From the NCBI GenBank assembly GCA_903927615.1, contig CAIYNU010000046.1, positions 1 through 60,580 of the forward strand: DNA of 60,580 nucleotides. Direction: 5' to 3'. The notes beneath the pieces were generated by a model. The model ran no database searches, was not told the origin of the DNA, and saw only the letters and a list, made by a program, of their open reading frames with translations. Position numbers and translations under genes: made by a program. Source of the stretch: an uncultured Rhodospirillales bacterium. Its GTDB lineage: Bacteria; Pseudomonadota; Alphaproteobacteria; Azospirillales; Azospirillaceae. Positions within the stretch are counted from its first letter, which is position 1. Every line of letters starts with the position of its first letter. This document shows positions 10,201 to 18,780 of the stretch, one piece after another.

Positions 10201-12786
10201 CACTTCTACGTCCACCCGGTTCGTGAGGGCCGGGCCTACATCATGACCGCCTTCCGGGCCGCGACCCAGATGGGCGACCTGCCGTGGGCCTGTTATAGCT
10301 GCAACCACCTTGTCACCAATATGTTGTCGTGCGCCGATCCGCTTGATCAGGTCTGGGAGGAGTCCGAGCGGTGTCTTGACTTCGTGCGCCGGGCCGGCGA
10401 TCCCAACATCGTCGACATCATCGTCAGCCAACAGCGATTTATCCTGAATCTCCGTGGTCTGACCACCACCCTGTCTCGTTTCGACGGGCCGGCCTTCGAC
10501 CAGGACCAGTTTGAAGCCCGCATCCAGTCCAGCCAGATGCCCCTGATGGTCTGCTGGTACTATATCCTTAAACTCCAGGCCCGGTTCCTCACCGGCGACT
10601 TGGACCAGGCCCTGATCGCGGCCGGGCGGGCCGGCGCGCTGATTCAGGCCAACGGCCCGGATATCCAGGGGATGGACTACGACTTCTTCGCGGCGTTGGC
10701 CAAGGCCGGCGGGTATCGCCCGGCGGCCGGACCCGAGACCACAAGTCCGGGTGTCCTGGCCGAAATCGACGGCCACCTGAAATTACTGCAAGGGTGGGCC
10801 GAAAACTGCCCCGCCAATTTCGAAACGCGCGCCGCGCTGGTGGCGGCCGAGCGGGCCCGGATCACCGGCCACGAGTTGGACGCCCAACGCCTCTACGAAC
10901 ACGCCATTCACAGTGCCCGGGACAATGGCTTCGTCCATTTCGAGGCCATGGCCAGCGAACTGGCCGCCCGGTATTACCGGGACCGCGGTTTCGAGTTGAT
11001 CGCCGAGGCCTACCTGCGCCAAGCGCACACCGGATACCGCCGCTGGGGCGCTGCCGGCAAATGCCGGCTGCTGGAACTCCAGGCGCCGCGGCTGCTGACC
11101 GCGCCGGTGTCCCCGGCTTCGGCCAGCCTTGCCGCTTCGGCCGACGGACTGGATCTGTTATCGGTGATCAAGGCCTCCCAAAGCATTTCGGCGGAACTGG
11201 TGCCGGCGCGACTCCAGGAAACCCTGCTGCGCATCGCCGTGGAACAGGCCGGCGCCCAGCGGGGCGTCCTGATGCTGGCCGAAGACCATGGTCTGGTGAT
11301 CCGGGCCATCGCCGAGACCCTGGCCGGTCTGATCAAGGTGACGATCACCCGGGTGACCATCGACCCGGGGGCTTCCACCGGTGACACCTTGCTGCCGCTC
11401 TCGGTGCTGAACGCTGTTCGTCGCACCCAGGAAGCGGTGGTCCTGGCGGCCGCCGACACCGATAGCCTGACCGCCATGGACCCCTATGTGACGCTCCGGC
11501 GCCCGCGATCGCTGTTGTGTCTGCCGATTCTCCGGAAAGGTAAGCTGGTGGGGGTGCTGTATCTGGAGAACGCGCTGCTGGCCGGCGCTTTCACCGGACG
11601 CACGCTTGTGGCGCTGGAACTGCTGACGGCACAAGCGGCGATCACCCTGGAGACCGCCACGGCCTATGCCGAACGCGAGCGGGCCGAGGCGGCACTCCGT
11701 GACCAGATCGAATTCATCCGGCGGTTGCTCGAAACCATCCCGGCGCCGGTCTATTACAAGGACGAGCATGGGCGTTATGGCGGCTGTAACCTCGCGTTCG
11801 AGCACTATGTCGGAAGACGCCAGGCCGAGCTGATCGGTAAGACCGCCGAGGCGGCGTGGCCCAAAGACCTGGCCAATCTCTATCAGCAAGCCGACCAAGC
11901 CCTGTTTCGCAACCCGGGCACCCAGGTTTACGAGACGACGTTCCTGCACGCCGATGGTCGGCGCCATGATGTGGTGCTCCATAAAGCCTCACTGGCCCGA
12001 AGCGACGGCAGCGTCAGTGGTCTGGTCGGCGTCATCTGGGACATCAGCGAGCGCACCGAGGCCGCCCGGGCACTGGCCCAGGCCAAGGAGGCGGCGGAAG
12101 CCGCGAGCGCCGCCAAATCGCGCTTCCTGGCCGCGGTCGGCCACGATCTGCGCCAGCCGTTTCAAGCCATTCAGCTTTACCACCATTTGCTGATGCGTCG
12201 CCTGACCGCCCCGCCCCTGAGCGACCTCGGCACCAGTCTGGGCGAGGCGATCGGGGTGGCCAGCGGGTTGCTCGATACCCTGCTTGAGGTTGCGACGTTG
12301 GATAGCGGCGCCATTCGGTGCCAGGTGATCGATTTTCCGTTGGGGCCGTTGATGGAACGTCTGGCGCGGCAGTTTGCCGACCAAGCCGCCGCCAAAGGCC
12401 TGGAATTGCGCCTGGTCCCAACCCCGTTGCGCATTCGCAGCGATCCCGACCTGCTGGCGCGGGTGCTGCATAATCTGTTAGTCAACGCCATCGGCTATAC
12501 CCAGCGGGGCCGGCTGTTGCTGGGCTGCCGGCGGTGCGGCGGCGAGGTGCGCATCGAAGTCTGGGACACCGGCATCGGCATTCCCAGTGAAAAACTGGAT
12601 GTGGTGTTCGAAGACTTTTTCCAGCTTGGCAATCCCGAGCGACAAAGCGCCAAGGGGTTCGGCCTCGGACTCGCGATCGCCCGCCGCACCGCCCTCTTGC
12701 TGGGCCATGATCTTCTGGTTCGATCCTGGCCAAACCGCGGCTCGGTGTTCGCCGTTAAGGTCCCGATCGCCAATTCCTCACCGTAA
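7252..12786 (+). CDS. Multidomain protein: degenerate Ser/Thr kinase, AAA-type ATPase, helical repeats, GAF, PAS, histidine kinase
   Basis: The product is 1844 residues from GTG at 7252. Residues 1-275 have the Ser/Thr kinase fold, recognisable from YMAPEQTGRTNRAID and SDLYALGIIFYEMLTG. An AAA-type ATPase follows with Walker A (GMSGIGKST, about residue 333) and Walker B (LVLFFDDLHWAD, about 460). Helical TPR-like repeats run to about 1290, then GAF (1300-1470), PAS (1485-1605), a HisKA box (FLAAVGHDLRQPFQ, His1631) and an HATPase domain with DTGIGIPSEK and GFGLGLAIARR. The order matches the known trifunctional kinase/ATPase/histidine-kinase family of cyanobacteria and proteobacteria. The kinase catalytic loop reads HRNLSP (Asn131 for Asp), DFG is replaced by GFG (Gly150), and the usual VAIK lysine position reads VIFRIP. 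The head is therefore probably a pseudokinase. Targets unknown; no response regulator is adjacent. Confidence 0.93.
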   Translation: MVNQVSAPQGYTISDLLYRDNSLILCRGIRTADGLPVIFRIPCGEPPAAGETEHLRRDFDITRRLDGAVALKPQALVTWDCHQALIAEDFGGEPLCDRLGGPMALATFFEIAIGLSTAVSELHRQGFIHRNLSPWSILVHPVTGDVRMIGFGLALELPKGPPSLAQPGLIEGTLAYMAPEQTGRTNRAIDQRSDLYALGIIFYEMLTGTLPFSGHDALEWVHCHLAHQPLAPKTVIPALPEMLSRLVLKLLAKPAEDRYQSGRGLVVDLERCHDRWQRACNDGFTLGARDVSERFQWPQQPYGRDAQFARLRAAFDRVTATGGAELVLVSGMSGIGKSTLVNELRQPTLEARGSFLVGKFQARLQAVPPYATLAQGFQPRVQEILGEGEERIAVWRGRLLEALGPHGQLLTDVIPQLKHIIGEPPPLPELPAADAQCRLIAVFRRFVGVFATARHPLVLFFDDLHWADASNLILLQDLLLGPAPGPLLLIGAYRDAEVGPDHPLTTWLATAQTRGATVSEIRLAPLTPAQVTAFLADTLHRSHPFVAPLGRLIYTRTGGNPLFITQLLAEWNREQLIRFDGSGGGWSWNLARIEAEHFTGDVADLLTARIRRLPAVTRTLLINTACLGHAADLPILAVIHGREPEQTAADLAPAVHAGLLICTGHRYRFAHDRVDEAAYALIPEDRRAARHLALGRLLLARWAADPDAGSLFAAATQVNHCLDLVTDPDERRRLAELNLAAGQRAKAAGSYDAAAAYLAAGVRLVAPDGPTATDRLVWTLHLERAHCDYLRGAVDDALTQLDTLLTRSGPALDRARVYRIRIALLTTRGDMERAIEDGLASLRPFGIILPASPSREQVEEAIAAVWTHLGDRPIEALIELPPMVSEDMRMAMSLLADLGTPAIFARPTLLPMTLARMVDITVCHGTTEASVWAYLWFGATLVQRAFGRIRDGYRFGKLAWDLMARKPQHELEAKVNLAFGDLLHFYVHPVREGRAYIMTAFRAATQMGDLPWACYSCNHLVTNMLSCADPLDQVWEESERCLDFVRRAGDPNIVDIIVSQQRFILNLRGLTTTLSRFDGPAFDQDQFEARIQSSQMPLMVCWYYILKLQARFLTGDLDQALIAAGRAGALIQANGPDIQGMDYDFFAALAKAGGYRPAAGPETTSPGVLAEIDGHLKLLQGWAENCPANFETRAALVAAERARITGHELDAQRLYEHAIHSARDNGFVHFEAMASELAARYYRDRGFELIAEAYLRQAHTGYRRWGAAGKCRLLELQAPRLLTAPVSPASASLAASADGLDLLSVIKASQSISAELVPARLQETLLRIAVEQAGAQRGVLMLAEDHGLVIRAIAETLAGLIKVTITRVTIDPGASTGDTLLPLSVLNAVRRTQEAVVLAAADTDSLTAMDPYVTLRRPRSLLCLPILRKGKLVGVLYLENALLAGAFTGRTLVALELLTAQAAITLETATAYAERERAEAALRDQIEFIRRLLETIPAPVYYKDEHGRYGGCNLAFEHYVGRRQAELIGKTAEAAWPKDLANLYQQADQALFRNPGTQVYETTFLHADGRRHDVVLHKASLARSDGSVSGLVGVIWDISERTEAARALAQAKEAAEAASAAKSRFLAAVGHDLRQPFQAIQLYHHLLMRRLTAPPLSDLGTSLGEAIGVASGLLDTLLEVATLDSGAIRCQVIDFPLGPLMERLARQFADQAAAKGLELRLVPTPLRIRSDPDLLARVLHNLLVNAIGYTQRGRLLLGCRRCGGEVRIEVWDTGIGIPSEKLDVVFEDFFQLGNPERQSAKGFGLGLAIARRTALLLGHDLLVRSWPNRGSVFAVKVPIANSSP

Positions 12787-12964
12787 TACAAATTGCTATT
12801 GTTGTTTTTGGGAATAACGTGACCGGCCAAACGGCGCCGGCGGTCGACCACATCGCCCATGTCTCCAGGGTCGGAACATTCGATGGGGATCGACCAAGCC
12901 CGGGCGAGCGGTTGATTACCGCCCGGCCAGGCTTGGTCTCTGAACGCCTGATGGACGCGACGGC

Positions 12965-13477
12965 TTACGACTTGGGCGCCGCCGGGATCGCTTTAAGCGC
13001 CGCCAGTGCGGCGTCAACCTTCGCCAGCGCGTCCTGATGCTCGCCATGGCGAAGGGCGGTCCGGGCCGCTTTAACCTCGCGGGTAATGCCGGTGATCTTG
13101 ACATGCTCGGCCCGGGGCGAAGCCTTGCGCACGGCGTTAAGCTCCGTCACGGTGTGGCTGAGGACCGACCGGGCCTCGCCGTATTTCTTGTCCGCCAGCG
13201 CCGCGCGGGCCTGATCCAACGCATTGGCAATACCGGCAAGGCTGGGCGCCGCTTTGGCGGTCGCGGTGTGCGCCGGAGCAACCGCGACGGGATGGGCCGG
13301 AACCGCTGCGCTGGCCTTCACGGATGGCGGAGCCGCGGGAACGACGGCCGGGGCAGCCGTGGGAGCCGCAACGGGAGCGGCAACCGGGACATCGGCGGCG
13401 AAGGCAGCCGATGCGCCGGCCAGGATGGCGGCGACGGCCAGGGCTCCAATCAGGCGGGATGGCAGGGTGGTGGTCAT
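12965..13477 (-). CDS. Small secreted Ala/Pro-rich protein with helical C-terminal half
   Basis: The product is 170 residues. It begins with a clear Sec signal peptide (MTTTLPSRLIGALAVAAILAG, cleavage likely after AFAA). A low-complexity Ala/Pro/Val stretch follows (about residues 28-75), then an amphipathic helical region rich in Ala, Lys and Leu (residues 80-165: LDQARAALADKKYGEARSVL, AARTALRHGEHQDALAKVDA) that looks like degenerate helical hairpins. I recognise no family; a periplasmic structural or binding role is a guess. It is divergent from the adjacent response regulator gene, with about 150 bases between starts, so it may be a target of that two-component system. A good GGAG-type site lies just before the ATG. 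Confidence 0.7.
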   Translation of the reverse strand: MTTTLPSRLIGALAVAAILAGASAAFAADVPVAAPVAAPTAAPAVVPAAPPSVKASAAVPAHPVAVAPAHTATAKAAPSLAGIANALDQARAALADKKYGEARSVLSHTVTELNAVRKASPRAEHVKITGITREVKAARTALRHGEHQDALAKVDAALAALKAIPAAPKS

Positions 13478-13631
13478 GTCGGGACTCCTCTATGTCGATG
13501 CTGGGCTTGCTGCCGACGGCCGGCGGTGCTCTTGTCGAATACAATAACCGACGCCCCATGAACGGTCCTTGGCCGGCGGATGAATTCCCGTTCATGTGTG
13601 AAGGTCAGCCGGCCCGGGCGTGGAGACTCCC

Positions 13632-14312
13632 ATGAAGCTGCTGCTGATCGAAGACAACCGACAGGTTTCGGATTTCGTGCTGAAGGGCCTGACCGAGGCC
13701 GGCCATGTCGCCGACCACGCCGAAACCGGCCGCGACGGCCTGTTCCTGGCGGTCAGTGAGCGTTACGACGCCATGATCCTTGATCGTCTGCTGCCCGGCG
13801 GCGTCGACGGCCTGGGCATCCTCGACGCCCTGCGCCGGCAGGGCAATCACACCCCGGTGCTGATTCTCAGCGCCCTCAGCGACGTGGAGGAACGCATCCG
13901 CGGCCTCAAGGCCGGGGGCGACGACTACCTGGCCAAGCCGTTCGTGTTCGGCGAACTCCTGGCCCGACTCGAGGCGTTGGTCCGTCGCGGCCACAGCCCG
14001 GGCACCGTCACCTCGCTGGCCGTGGGCGACTTGACCCTTGACCGGCTCTCGCGCCGGGTGACGCGGGGCGAGCGGCGCATCGACCTCCAGCCGCGCGAGT
14101 TCCAGATTCTGGACTATCTGATGTGTCATTCGGGACAGGTGGTGACCCGCACCATGCTGCTGGAAAGCGTTTGGGATTACCATTTCGATCCCCAAACCAA
14201 CGTCGTCGATGTCCATATCGGCAAACTTCGCCGCAAGATTGACGGTGACTCGCCGCACCCGTTGATCCGGACCGTCCGTAACGCCGGGTACATGATCCAT
14301 GCCGGCGACTAG
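13632..14312 (+). CDS. OmpR/PhoB-family response regulator
   Basis: The product is 226 residues. The receiver domain spans residues 1-115: acidic pocket EDN (7-9), phosphoacceptor Asp51 in MILDRLLPGG, and the Lys of LAKPF. The DNA-binding winged helix spans about 130-224 (LQPREFQILDYLM, NVVDVHIGKLRRKID, IRTVRNAGYMI). ATG at 13632 is preferred over an in-frame GTG at 13620 because MKLLLIEDN is the normal N-terminus. The partner kinase gene begins 94 bases downstream. The closest named groups are the QseB/CzcR/TctD-like regulators; the signal cannot be read from sequence. Confidence 0.94.
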   Translation: MKLLLIEDNRQVSDFVLKGLTEAGHVADHAETGRDGLFLAVSERYDAMILDRLLPGGVDGLGILDALRRQGNHTPVLILSALSDVEERIRGLKAGGDDYLAKPFVFGELLARLEALVRRGHSPGTVTSLAVGDLTLDRLSRRVTRGERRIDLQPREFQILDYLMCHSGQVVTRTMLLESVWDYHFDPQTNVVDVHIGKLRRKIDGDSPHPLIRTVRNAGYMIHAGD

Positions 14313-14368
14313 AGCGGTTTCATATCCGGTTGCAGAGTCCGGACCGCGGCCGTCCCGGCCGCACACGG

Positions 14369-14391
14369 GCGGGCGAGACGCCCGCGCTCCC
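14369..14391. repeat. Intergenic hairpin repeat, copy 1
   Basis: GCGGGCG and CGCCCGC form a perfect 7-bp stem around the loop AGA. A 22-base core (14370-14391) is identical to 27777-27798 beyond the hup gene. It lies between the response regulator and histidine kinase genes, where it could act as a weak attenuator or mRNA-stabilising hairpin. No T run follows. Confidence 0.75.
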
Positions 14392-14405
14392 AACGGCGAT
14401 CCAAC

Positions 14406-15845
14406 GTGATCGGAAACCGCTCTCGCCTGCCGCCAACCGGATGGTGGCGCTCGACATCGCTCCGCCTCGCGACGGGGTTCGCGGTCATCTTCGCGCTCGC
14501 CGCCCTGGTGCCGATCGGCGTGCTGTGGTGGGCGACCGCCGGGACGCTCAGCGCCGGCATCGACGCCCAAATCCGCGCCGATGCCACCGCCCTGCATCGT
14601 CTGTATCGCCAGGGCGGACTTTCAGACCTGCGGAGCGGCGTGACCGCCCGAATCGCTGCAACGCGCCACGAGGGAACACTCTATCTGATCGCCGACGCCC
14701 GGTTGACCCCCATCGCCGGCACTCTCCAGACCTGGCCGGCGGGGCTTGGTCGCGCCACCGGCTGGCATGATCTCGACCTGGACCTGGGCCACGGTGACGG
14801 CATCGCCCACGTCCGGGTCTATCAGATGCGATTGAGCGAGGCCGTTCACCTGTTGGTCGGCCGCGACATCGGCGAGTTGACCCGCCTGCGCACGCTGATT
14901 CTGGACGCGGTGGCGTGGTCGGTCCTGGTGGCCATGACCCTGGCGGCGGTGCTGGGTCTGCTGTTCCGCCGGGTGTTCCTGGCCAGCCTGCGCTCGGTCC
15001 GGGCGACCGCCGATGCCATCGCACGCGGTGATATCAGCCGTCGGCTGCCGTTGGGCGGCAGCGCCGATGAATTCGATCTGCTGGCCGGAACCCTTAACGA
15101 CCTGTTCGCCCGTATCGAGGACCTGATTGCCGAGGTCCGCAACGTGTCGAACGCCATCGCCCACGACCTGCGGACGCCGCTGGCCGAATTGCGCGGCCGG
15201 CTCGAAGCCCTTCAGCGCGGCCCGGCCGACGCCCTCGAGGTGGCCGAGGGCATCGATGCCGCCATTGCCGACGTGGACCGGTTGAACGCGATCTTCACGG
15301 CGCTGCTGCGGTTGGCCGACATCGATTCCGGAATGCGACGCTCGGCCTTCGCCCCGGTGGATCTCGGCACCGTGGCCACCGACGTCACTGACCTCTATTC
15401 CGCGCTGGCCGAAGCCAAGGACATCACGCTGACCACCGCCATCGGGTCAAACCTGTGGGTGTGGGGCGACCGCGACCTGCTGGCCCAGGCGGCCAGCAAC
15501 CTGCTGGACAACGCCATCAAGTTCACCCCCGCCGGCGGTCAGATCGCCCTTTCGGCCTCAGCCGCCATCGGGGGCGGCATCGAACTGCGCATCACCGACA
15601 GTGGCCCGGGCATCCCGGATACCGACCGCGTCAGGGCCACCCGACGCTTCTTCCGCGGCGACCGCAGCCGCCACACCCCCGGCGTCGGCCTGGGTCTCAG
15701 CCTGGTCCAGGCGGTGGCCGACCTGCATTATGCCACCCTGACCCTGTCCGACCATCGGTCAGGCCTTTCCGGCCAGCCGCCGGGGCTTTCGGTCTGTCTG
15801 GCGTTACCGGAAGGCCCGATCACCTCCGCCGCACGCGACCGATAA
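14406..15845 (+). CDS. HAMP-domain sensor histidine kinase, partner of the upstream regulator
   Basis: The product is 479 residues from GTG at 14406. A first membrane helix lies at about residues 20-42 and a periplasmic domain of about 115 residues follows. A second helix (about 163-187, LDAVAWSVLVAMTLAAVLGLL) leads to HAMP (188-240), HisKA with NAIAHDLRTPLAELRG (His253), and HATPase with N box NLLDNAIKFTP, G1 DSGPGIP and G2 GVGLGLSLV. The layout is that of EnvZ/QseC-like kinases. Its 3' end overlaps the convergent rsmB gene by 26 bases (15820-15845), so the two transcripts must be complementary there. Confidence 0.93.
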   Translation: MIGNRSRLPPTGWWRSTSLRLATGFAVIFALAALVPIGVLWWATAGTLSAGIDAQIRADATALHRLYRQGGLSDLRSGVTARIAATRHEGTLYLIADARLTPIAGTLQTWPAGLGRATGWHDLDLDLGHGDGIAHVRVYQMRLSEAVHLLVGRDIGELTRLRTLILDAVAWSVLVAMTLAAVLGLLFRRVFLASLRSVRATADAIARGDISRRLPLGGSADEFDLLAGTLNDLFARIEDLIAEVRNVSNAIAHDLRTPLAELRGRLEALQRGPADALEVAEGIDAAIADVDRLNAIFTALLRLADIDSGMRRSAFAPVDLGTVATDVTDLYSALAEAKDITLTTAIGSNLWVWGDRDLLAQAASNLLDNAIKFTPAGGQIALSASAAIGGGIELRITDSGPGIPDTDRVRATRRFFRGDRSRHTPGVGLGLSLVQAVADLHYATLTLSDHRSGLSGQPPGLSVCLALPEGPITSAARDR

Positions 15846-17115
15846 AGAAGCCGTCGATCCCGCCCAGCCCCGCCAGATGGCAGGGCAAGGTCCGCACCGT
15901 TCCGGCTGGGGTCACCAGTTCGCCAAAGCCGCCAACCTCGTCGACGGTGATCGGCAGCGGTTCCACCGGCGCTCCCGACTCCAGCAATGCCGCCAGCCGA
16001 TGCTCGCCTTCCTCGGGTTGGAGCGAACATACGGTGTAAACCAGCACACCGCCGGGCCGGACCAGCGTCACCGCATGGGCCAGCAGGCGGGTCTGAATCG
16101 CCACCAACCGGACCACATCGTCGGCACTCTTGAGCACCGGAATGTCCGGATGACGACGGATGGTGCCGGTGGCGCTGCATGGGGCATCCAGCAGCACCGC
16201 GTCGGCCGGTTGGTCCGGGGTCCAGCGCGTGACATCGGCGTTGACGGTCTCGGCGGTCAGACCCAGACGGGCCAGATTCGCTTCAAGCCGGGCCAGACGG
16301 CTGCCGGCACGATCGACCGCCACCACCCGGGCCCCCGCTGCCGCCAGTTGCGCGGTCTTACCCCCGGGGGCGGCGCCCAGGTCGTAGACCAAACGACCGT
16401 CCAACGGCCCCAGCAGCGTCGCGGGCAGAGCCGCCGCCGCGTCCTGAACCCACCAGGCGCCGTCCTGGAAGCCGGGCAGATCCGGGATGGCCCCGCCGGC
16501 GGCCCGCCGTAACGAACCGGTGGGCAAGATCTGCGCCTCCAGCCGCCCGGCCCACAGGGGGGCCTCGGCGGCCCGCGTCACCGAAAAGTCCAGGGGGGCT
16601 TCCCCCAGATGAGCGACGGCGATGGCCCGGGCGCATTCCGGACCATAAGCGGCCTCCCACGATTGCCATAGCCAGTGAGGGGTATTCAGGCGCGCGGCAT
16701 CCTGTCCGGCCAACAACGCCGCGCCCTCCCGGCCCAACCGCCGCAGCACGGCATTGATCAACGCCTTGTAGGGCGCCGTCACCGTCGATGATGCCGCCAG
16801 GGTCACGGTGGTATCGACCGCCGCGTGACCCGGGGTGCCGAGAATCAGCAACTGGGCGGCCCCCAGTCGCAACAGATCCTGGACCTCGGGCCGGAGCGAG
16901 CCCGGCCGGTCGAGCATCGCCGCCACCACCGCATCAAGCTGACCCAGGCGGCGCAACACGGTCGCCACCAGCAGCCGGACAAAACCACGGTCGCGACCGT
17001 CAAGCCCCGACTGGCCAAGCTCGGTTTCCAGCAACTCGTCAAACGACTGCTGCCGGCGCAACACCCCCGCCAGCAGCGTCAGGGCCAACGCCCGTGGCCG
17101 AACCTCCAGAGTCAT
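15820..17115 (-). CDS. rsmB: RsmB-family 16S rRNA (cytosine-C5) methyltransferase
   Basis: The product is 431 residues, the normal RsmB length. Residues 1-130 form the NusB-like RNA-binding domain (FVRLLVATVLRRLGQLDAVV). The S-adenosylmethionine-binding methyltransferase domain follows with motif I DLGAAPGGKT (about 245), motif IV LLDAPCSATG (Cys313) and motif VI VYTVCSLQPEEGE (Cys363, the probable nucleophile). It methylates C967 (E. coli numbering) of 16S rRNA using AdoMet. The ATG at 17115 starts at the NusB domain. The expected neighbour htrL/fmt is not seen; instead the DHH phosphoesterase gene lies upstream on the same strand after 94 bases. Confidence 0.92.
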   Translation of the reverse strand: MTLEVRPRALALTLLAGVLRRQQSFDELLETELGQSGLDGRDRGFVRLLVATVLRRLGQLDAVVAAMLDRPGSLRPEVQDLLRLGAAQLLILGTPGHAAVDTTVTLAASSTVTAPYKALINAVLRRLGREGAALLAGQDAARLNTPHWLWQSWEAAYGPECARAIAVAHLGEAPLDFSVTRAAEAPLWAGRLEAQILPTGSLRRAAGGAIPDLPGFQDGAWWVQDAAAALPATLLGPLDGRLVYDLGAAPGGKTAQLAAAGARVVAVDRAGSRLARLEANLARLGLTAETVNADVTRWTPDQPADAVLLDAPCSATGTIRRHPDIPVLKSADDVVRLVAIQTRLLAHAVTLVRPGGVLVYTVCSLQPEEGEHRLAALLESGAPVEPLPITVDEVGGFGELVTPAGTVRTLPCHLAGLGGIDGFFIGRVRRR

Positions 17116-17209
17116 CGAGTCCCTTCAGCGGACAACGCCTTAAGTGTTTTCCGGGGCATCGGCCCGCCCGGAACCCGAAGTTCGATGTCGCGGCCGGTCA
17201 TCATGGTCA

Positions 17210-18139
17210 TCAGCCCGCGTCATTGATCCGTTGGACCACCTCGGCCAGGATCACCTCGGCCCGGTCGTTATCGACCTGGCAGGTGCCCGCCGCATGGTGG
17301 CCGCCGCCGGCATATTCCAGCATGATCGAGCCGATATTGGCCTTGGAGGCCCGGTTAACGATGGACTTGCCCACCGCCAGCACGGTGTTCTGCCCCTTCA
17401 GGCCATTCAGGACATGGACCGAGACGGTGGCGGCCGGATAGAGGGCATAGATCATGAACCGGTTGCCGGCAAAGATCGGGTCCTGATTGCGCAGATCAAG
17501 GACCACCACGTTGCCTTCAACGCGCGATTGCCGCTCCAATTGTTCGATGAAGGCGTGTTGGTGGCTCCAATACAAGGCGACCCGCTCCCGCACGTCGGGC
17601 AGCGCCAGAATCTGCTCGATGCTGTGCGTGCGACAATAGTCGATCAATTCCATCATCAGGGCATAATTGGAAATGCGGAACGTGCGGAACCGGCCCAGCC
17701 CGGTCCGGGCATCCATGATGAAGTTGAGCAGCGACCAGCGTTCCGGCGCCAGGATATCCGCCCGCTGATATTGAGCGGAATCGGCCTGGTCCACCGCCAC
17801 CATCATTTCGTCGGCGATGGTCTGAAAACGCTCCTTGCCGCCAAAATGACGATACACCACCCGCGCCGCCGACGGCGCCGTCGCATCGATCACATGGTTG
17901 GTCTTGCTGCCCACCCGCTCCACTTCGCTGGCGTGGTGATCGAACACCAGATGAGCACCCTCAACATACGGGAGATTTGTGGTGATATCTTTGTCAGTAA
18001 TGGCGATTTTTCCATCCTGCATATCCTTGGGGTGGACGAACAGGATCTCGCCGATCAACCCCAGTTCTCGCAGCAATACGGCGCACACCAGCCCGTCAAA
18101 GTCGGAACGGGTCACCAGACGAAATTTGGTCTCAGTCAT
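17210..18139 (-). CDS. DHH/DHHA1-family phosphoesterase (exopolyphosphatase/nanoRNase-like)
   Basis: The product is 309 residues. Motifs are in order: RSDFDGL (residues 11-17, metal-binding DxD-type start), FDHHASE with DHH at 67-69, MVAVDQADSAQY (motif III), and the DHHA1 substrate-binding motif GGGHHAAG near 278. The family hydrolyses short oligonucleotides, pAp or polyphosphate with Mn2+. Alphaproteobacterial copies are often labelled exopolyphosphatase, but the specificity cannot be told from sequence. ATG at 18139 follows an AGGAGC site. The gene precedes rsmB on the same strand and may share a transcript with it. Confidence 0.88.
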   Translation of the reverse strand: MTETKFRLVTRSDFDGLVCAVLLRELGLIGEILFVHPKDMQDGKIAITDKDITTNLPYVEGAHLVFDHHASEVERVGSKTNHVIDATAPSAARVVYRHFGGKERFQTIADEMMVAVDQADSAQYQRADILAPERWSLLNFIMDARTGLGRFRTFRISNYALMMELIDYCRTHSIEQILALPDVRERVALYWSHQHAFIEQLERQSRVEGNVVVLDLRNQDPIFAGNRFMIYALYPAATVSVHVLNGLKGQNTVLAVGKSIVNRASKANIGSIMLEYAGGGHHAAGTCQVDNDRAEVILAEVVQRINDAG

Positions 18140-18276
18140 TTAAGGGCTCCTGGGTCGCACCGGAGGAAGGATGATCGCGTGAGTGTAACGGATTTCCCGC
18201 CCCAGCCCAAGGGTCCGCTGGGGCCGGCTTATCAGCCCCCGTACCGACGCTCATGCATTTGGAACGAGGTGGTGGC

Positions 18277-18780
18277 CTATGTAAGAAGCTTTCTGATGCC
18301 TGCGACCACCGCGTTGATAACACCATATCCAGCAACCAAGGTTACCAGAATTTTCAGAATATCCAGAGAGGTCTGCCTTTGTATGTCGGTCTGCCTTTGT
18401 ATGTCGGTCCCCCAGAATGCCGCCCACATTAATATAGCGATGACCACAACCAAAACGATACCACAGCAAATGGCGATACCACTGCCTAGCAAATACTTCC
18501 TTTTCTTATCGCTTTCCTTATGATTAAGTTGCTCCATTGAAAAATCATACTGACGCCGATCTGAAGCATCATTGGCATCAATAGCGCGTCTCATTATATC
18601 CGTCTTTTGATTATGACTATTGATTCGTTCTCGTTCAACATCCAAACGGCGGCGCTCAACCTCCAACATTTCCCTTAAAAGAGCTTCAGATAGGTCTCCG
18701 CTCATGGTCTTCTCTGGAGAATAAGCCGCCACTTGTTGCGCTTCTGGCAACTCTTTATCTTCTCTTGCATTGTCTATCAT
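18277..18780 (-). CDS. Unknown two-helix membrane protein with charged coiled coil (accessory cassette)
   Basis: The product is 167 residues. The first 95 are highly charged and predicted coiled (EALLREMLEVERRRLDVERE, MEQLNHKESDKKRK). A hydrophobic segment follows (about 101-123, GSGIAICCGIVLVVVIAILM), and a second near the C-terminus (about 140-160, ILKILVTLVAGYGVINAVVAG). Between them is TDIQRQTDIQRQT, a peptide duplication produced by an 18-bp tandem repeat. No family recognised. It overlaps the upstream 72-residue gene by ATGA, so the two are translationally coupled. Codon use is lower in GC than the neighbouring genes, suggesting acquisition. Confidence 0.72.
   Translation of the reverse strand: MIDNAREDKELPEAQQVAAYSPEKTMSGDLSEALLREMLEVERRRLDVERERINSHNQKTDIMRRAIDANDASDRRQYDFSMEQLNHKESDKKRKYLLGSGIAICCGIVLVVVIAILMWAAFWGTDIQRQTDIQRQTSLDILKILVTLVAGYGVINAVVAGIRKLLT
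18371..18406. repeat. 18-bp perfect tandem duplication inside the accessory membrane protein gene
   Basis: gtctgcctttgtatgtcg occurs twice head to tail. On the coding (minus) strand it adds six residues (TDIQRQ) between the two hydrophobic segments without breaking the frame. Confidence 0.9.
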
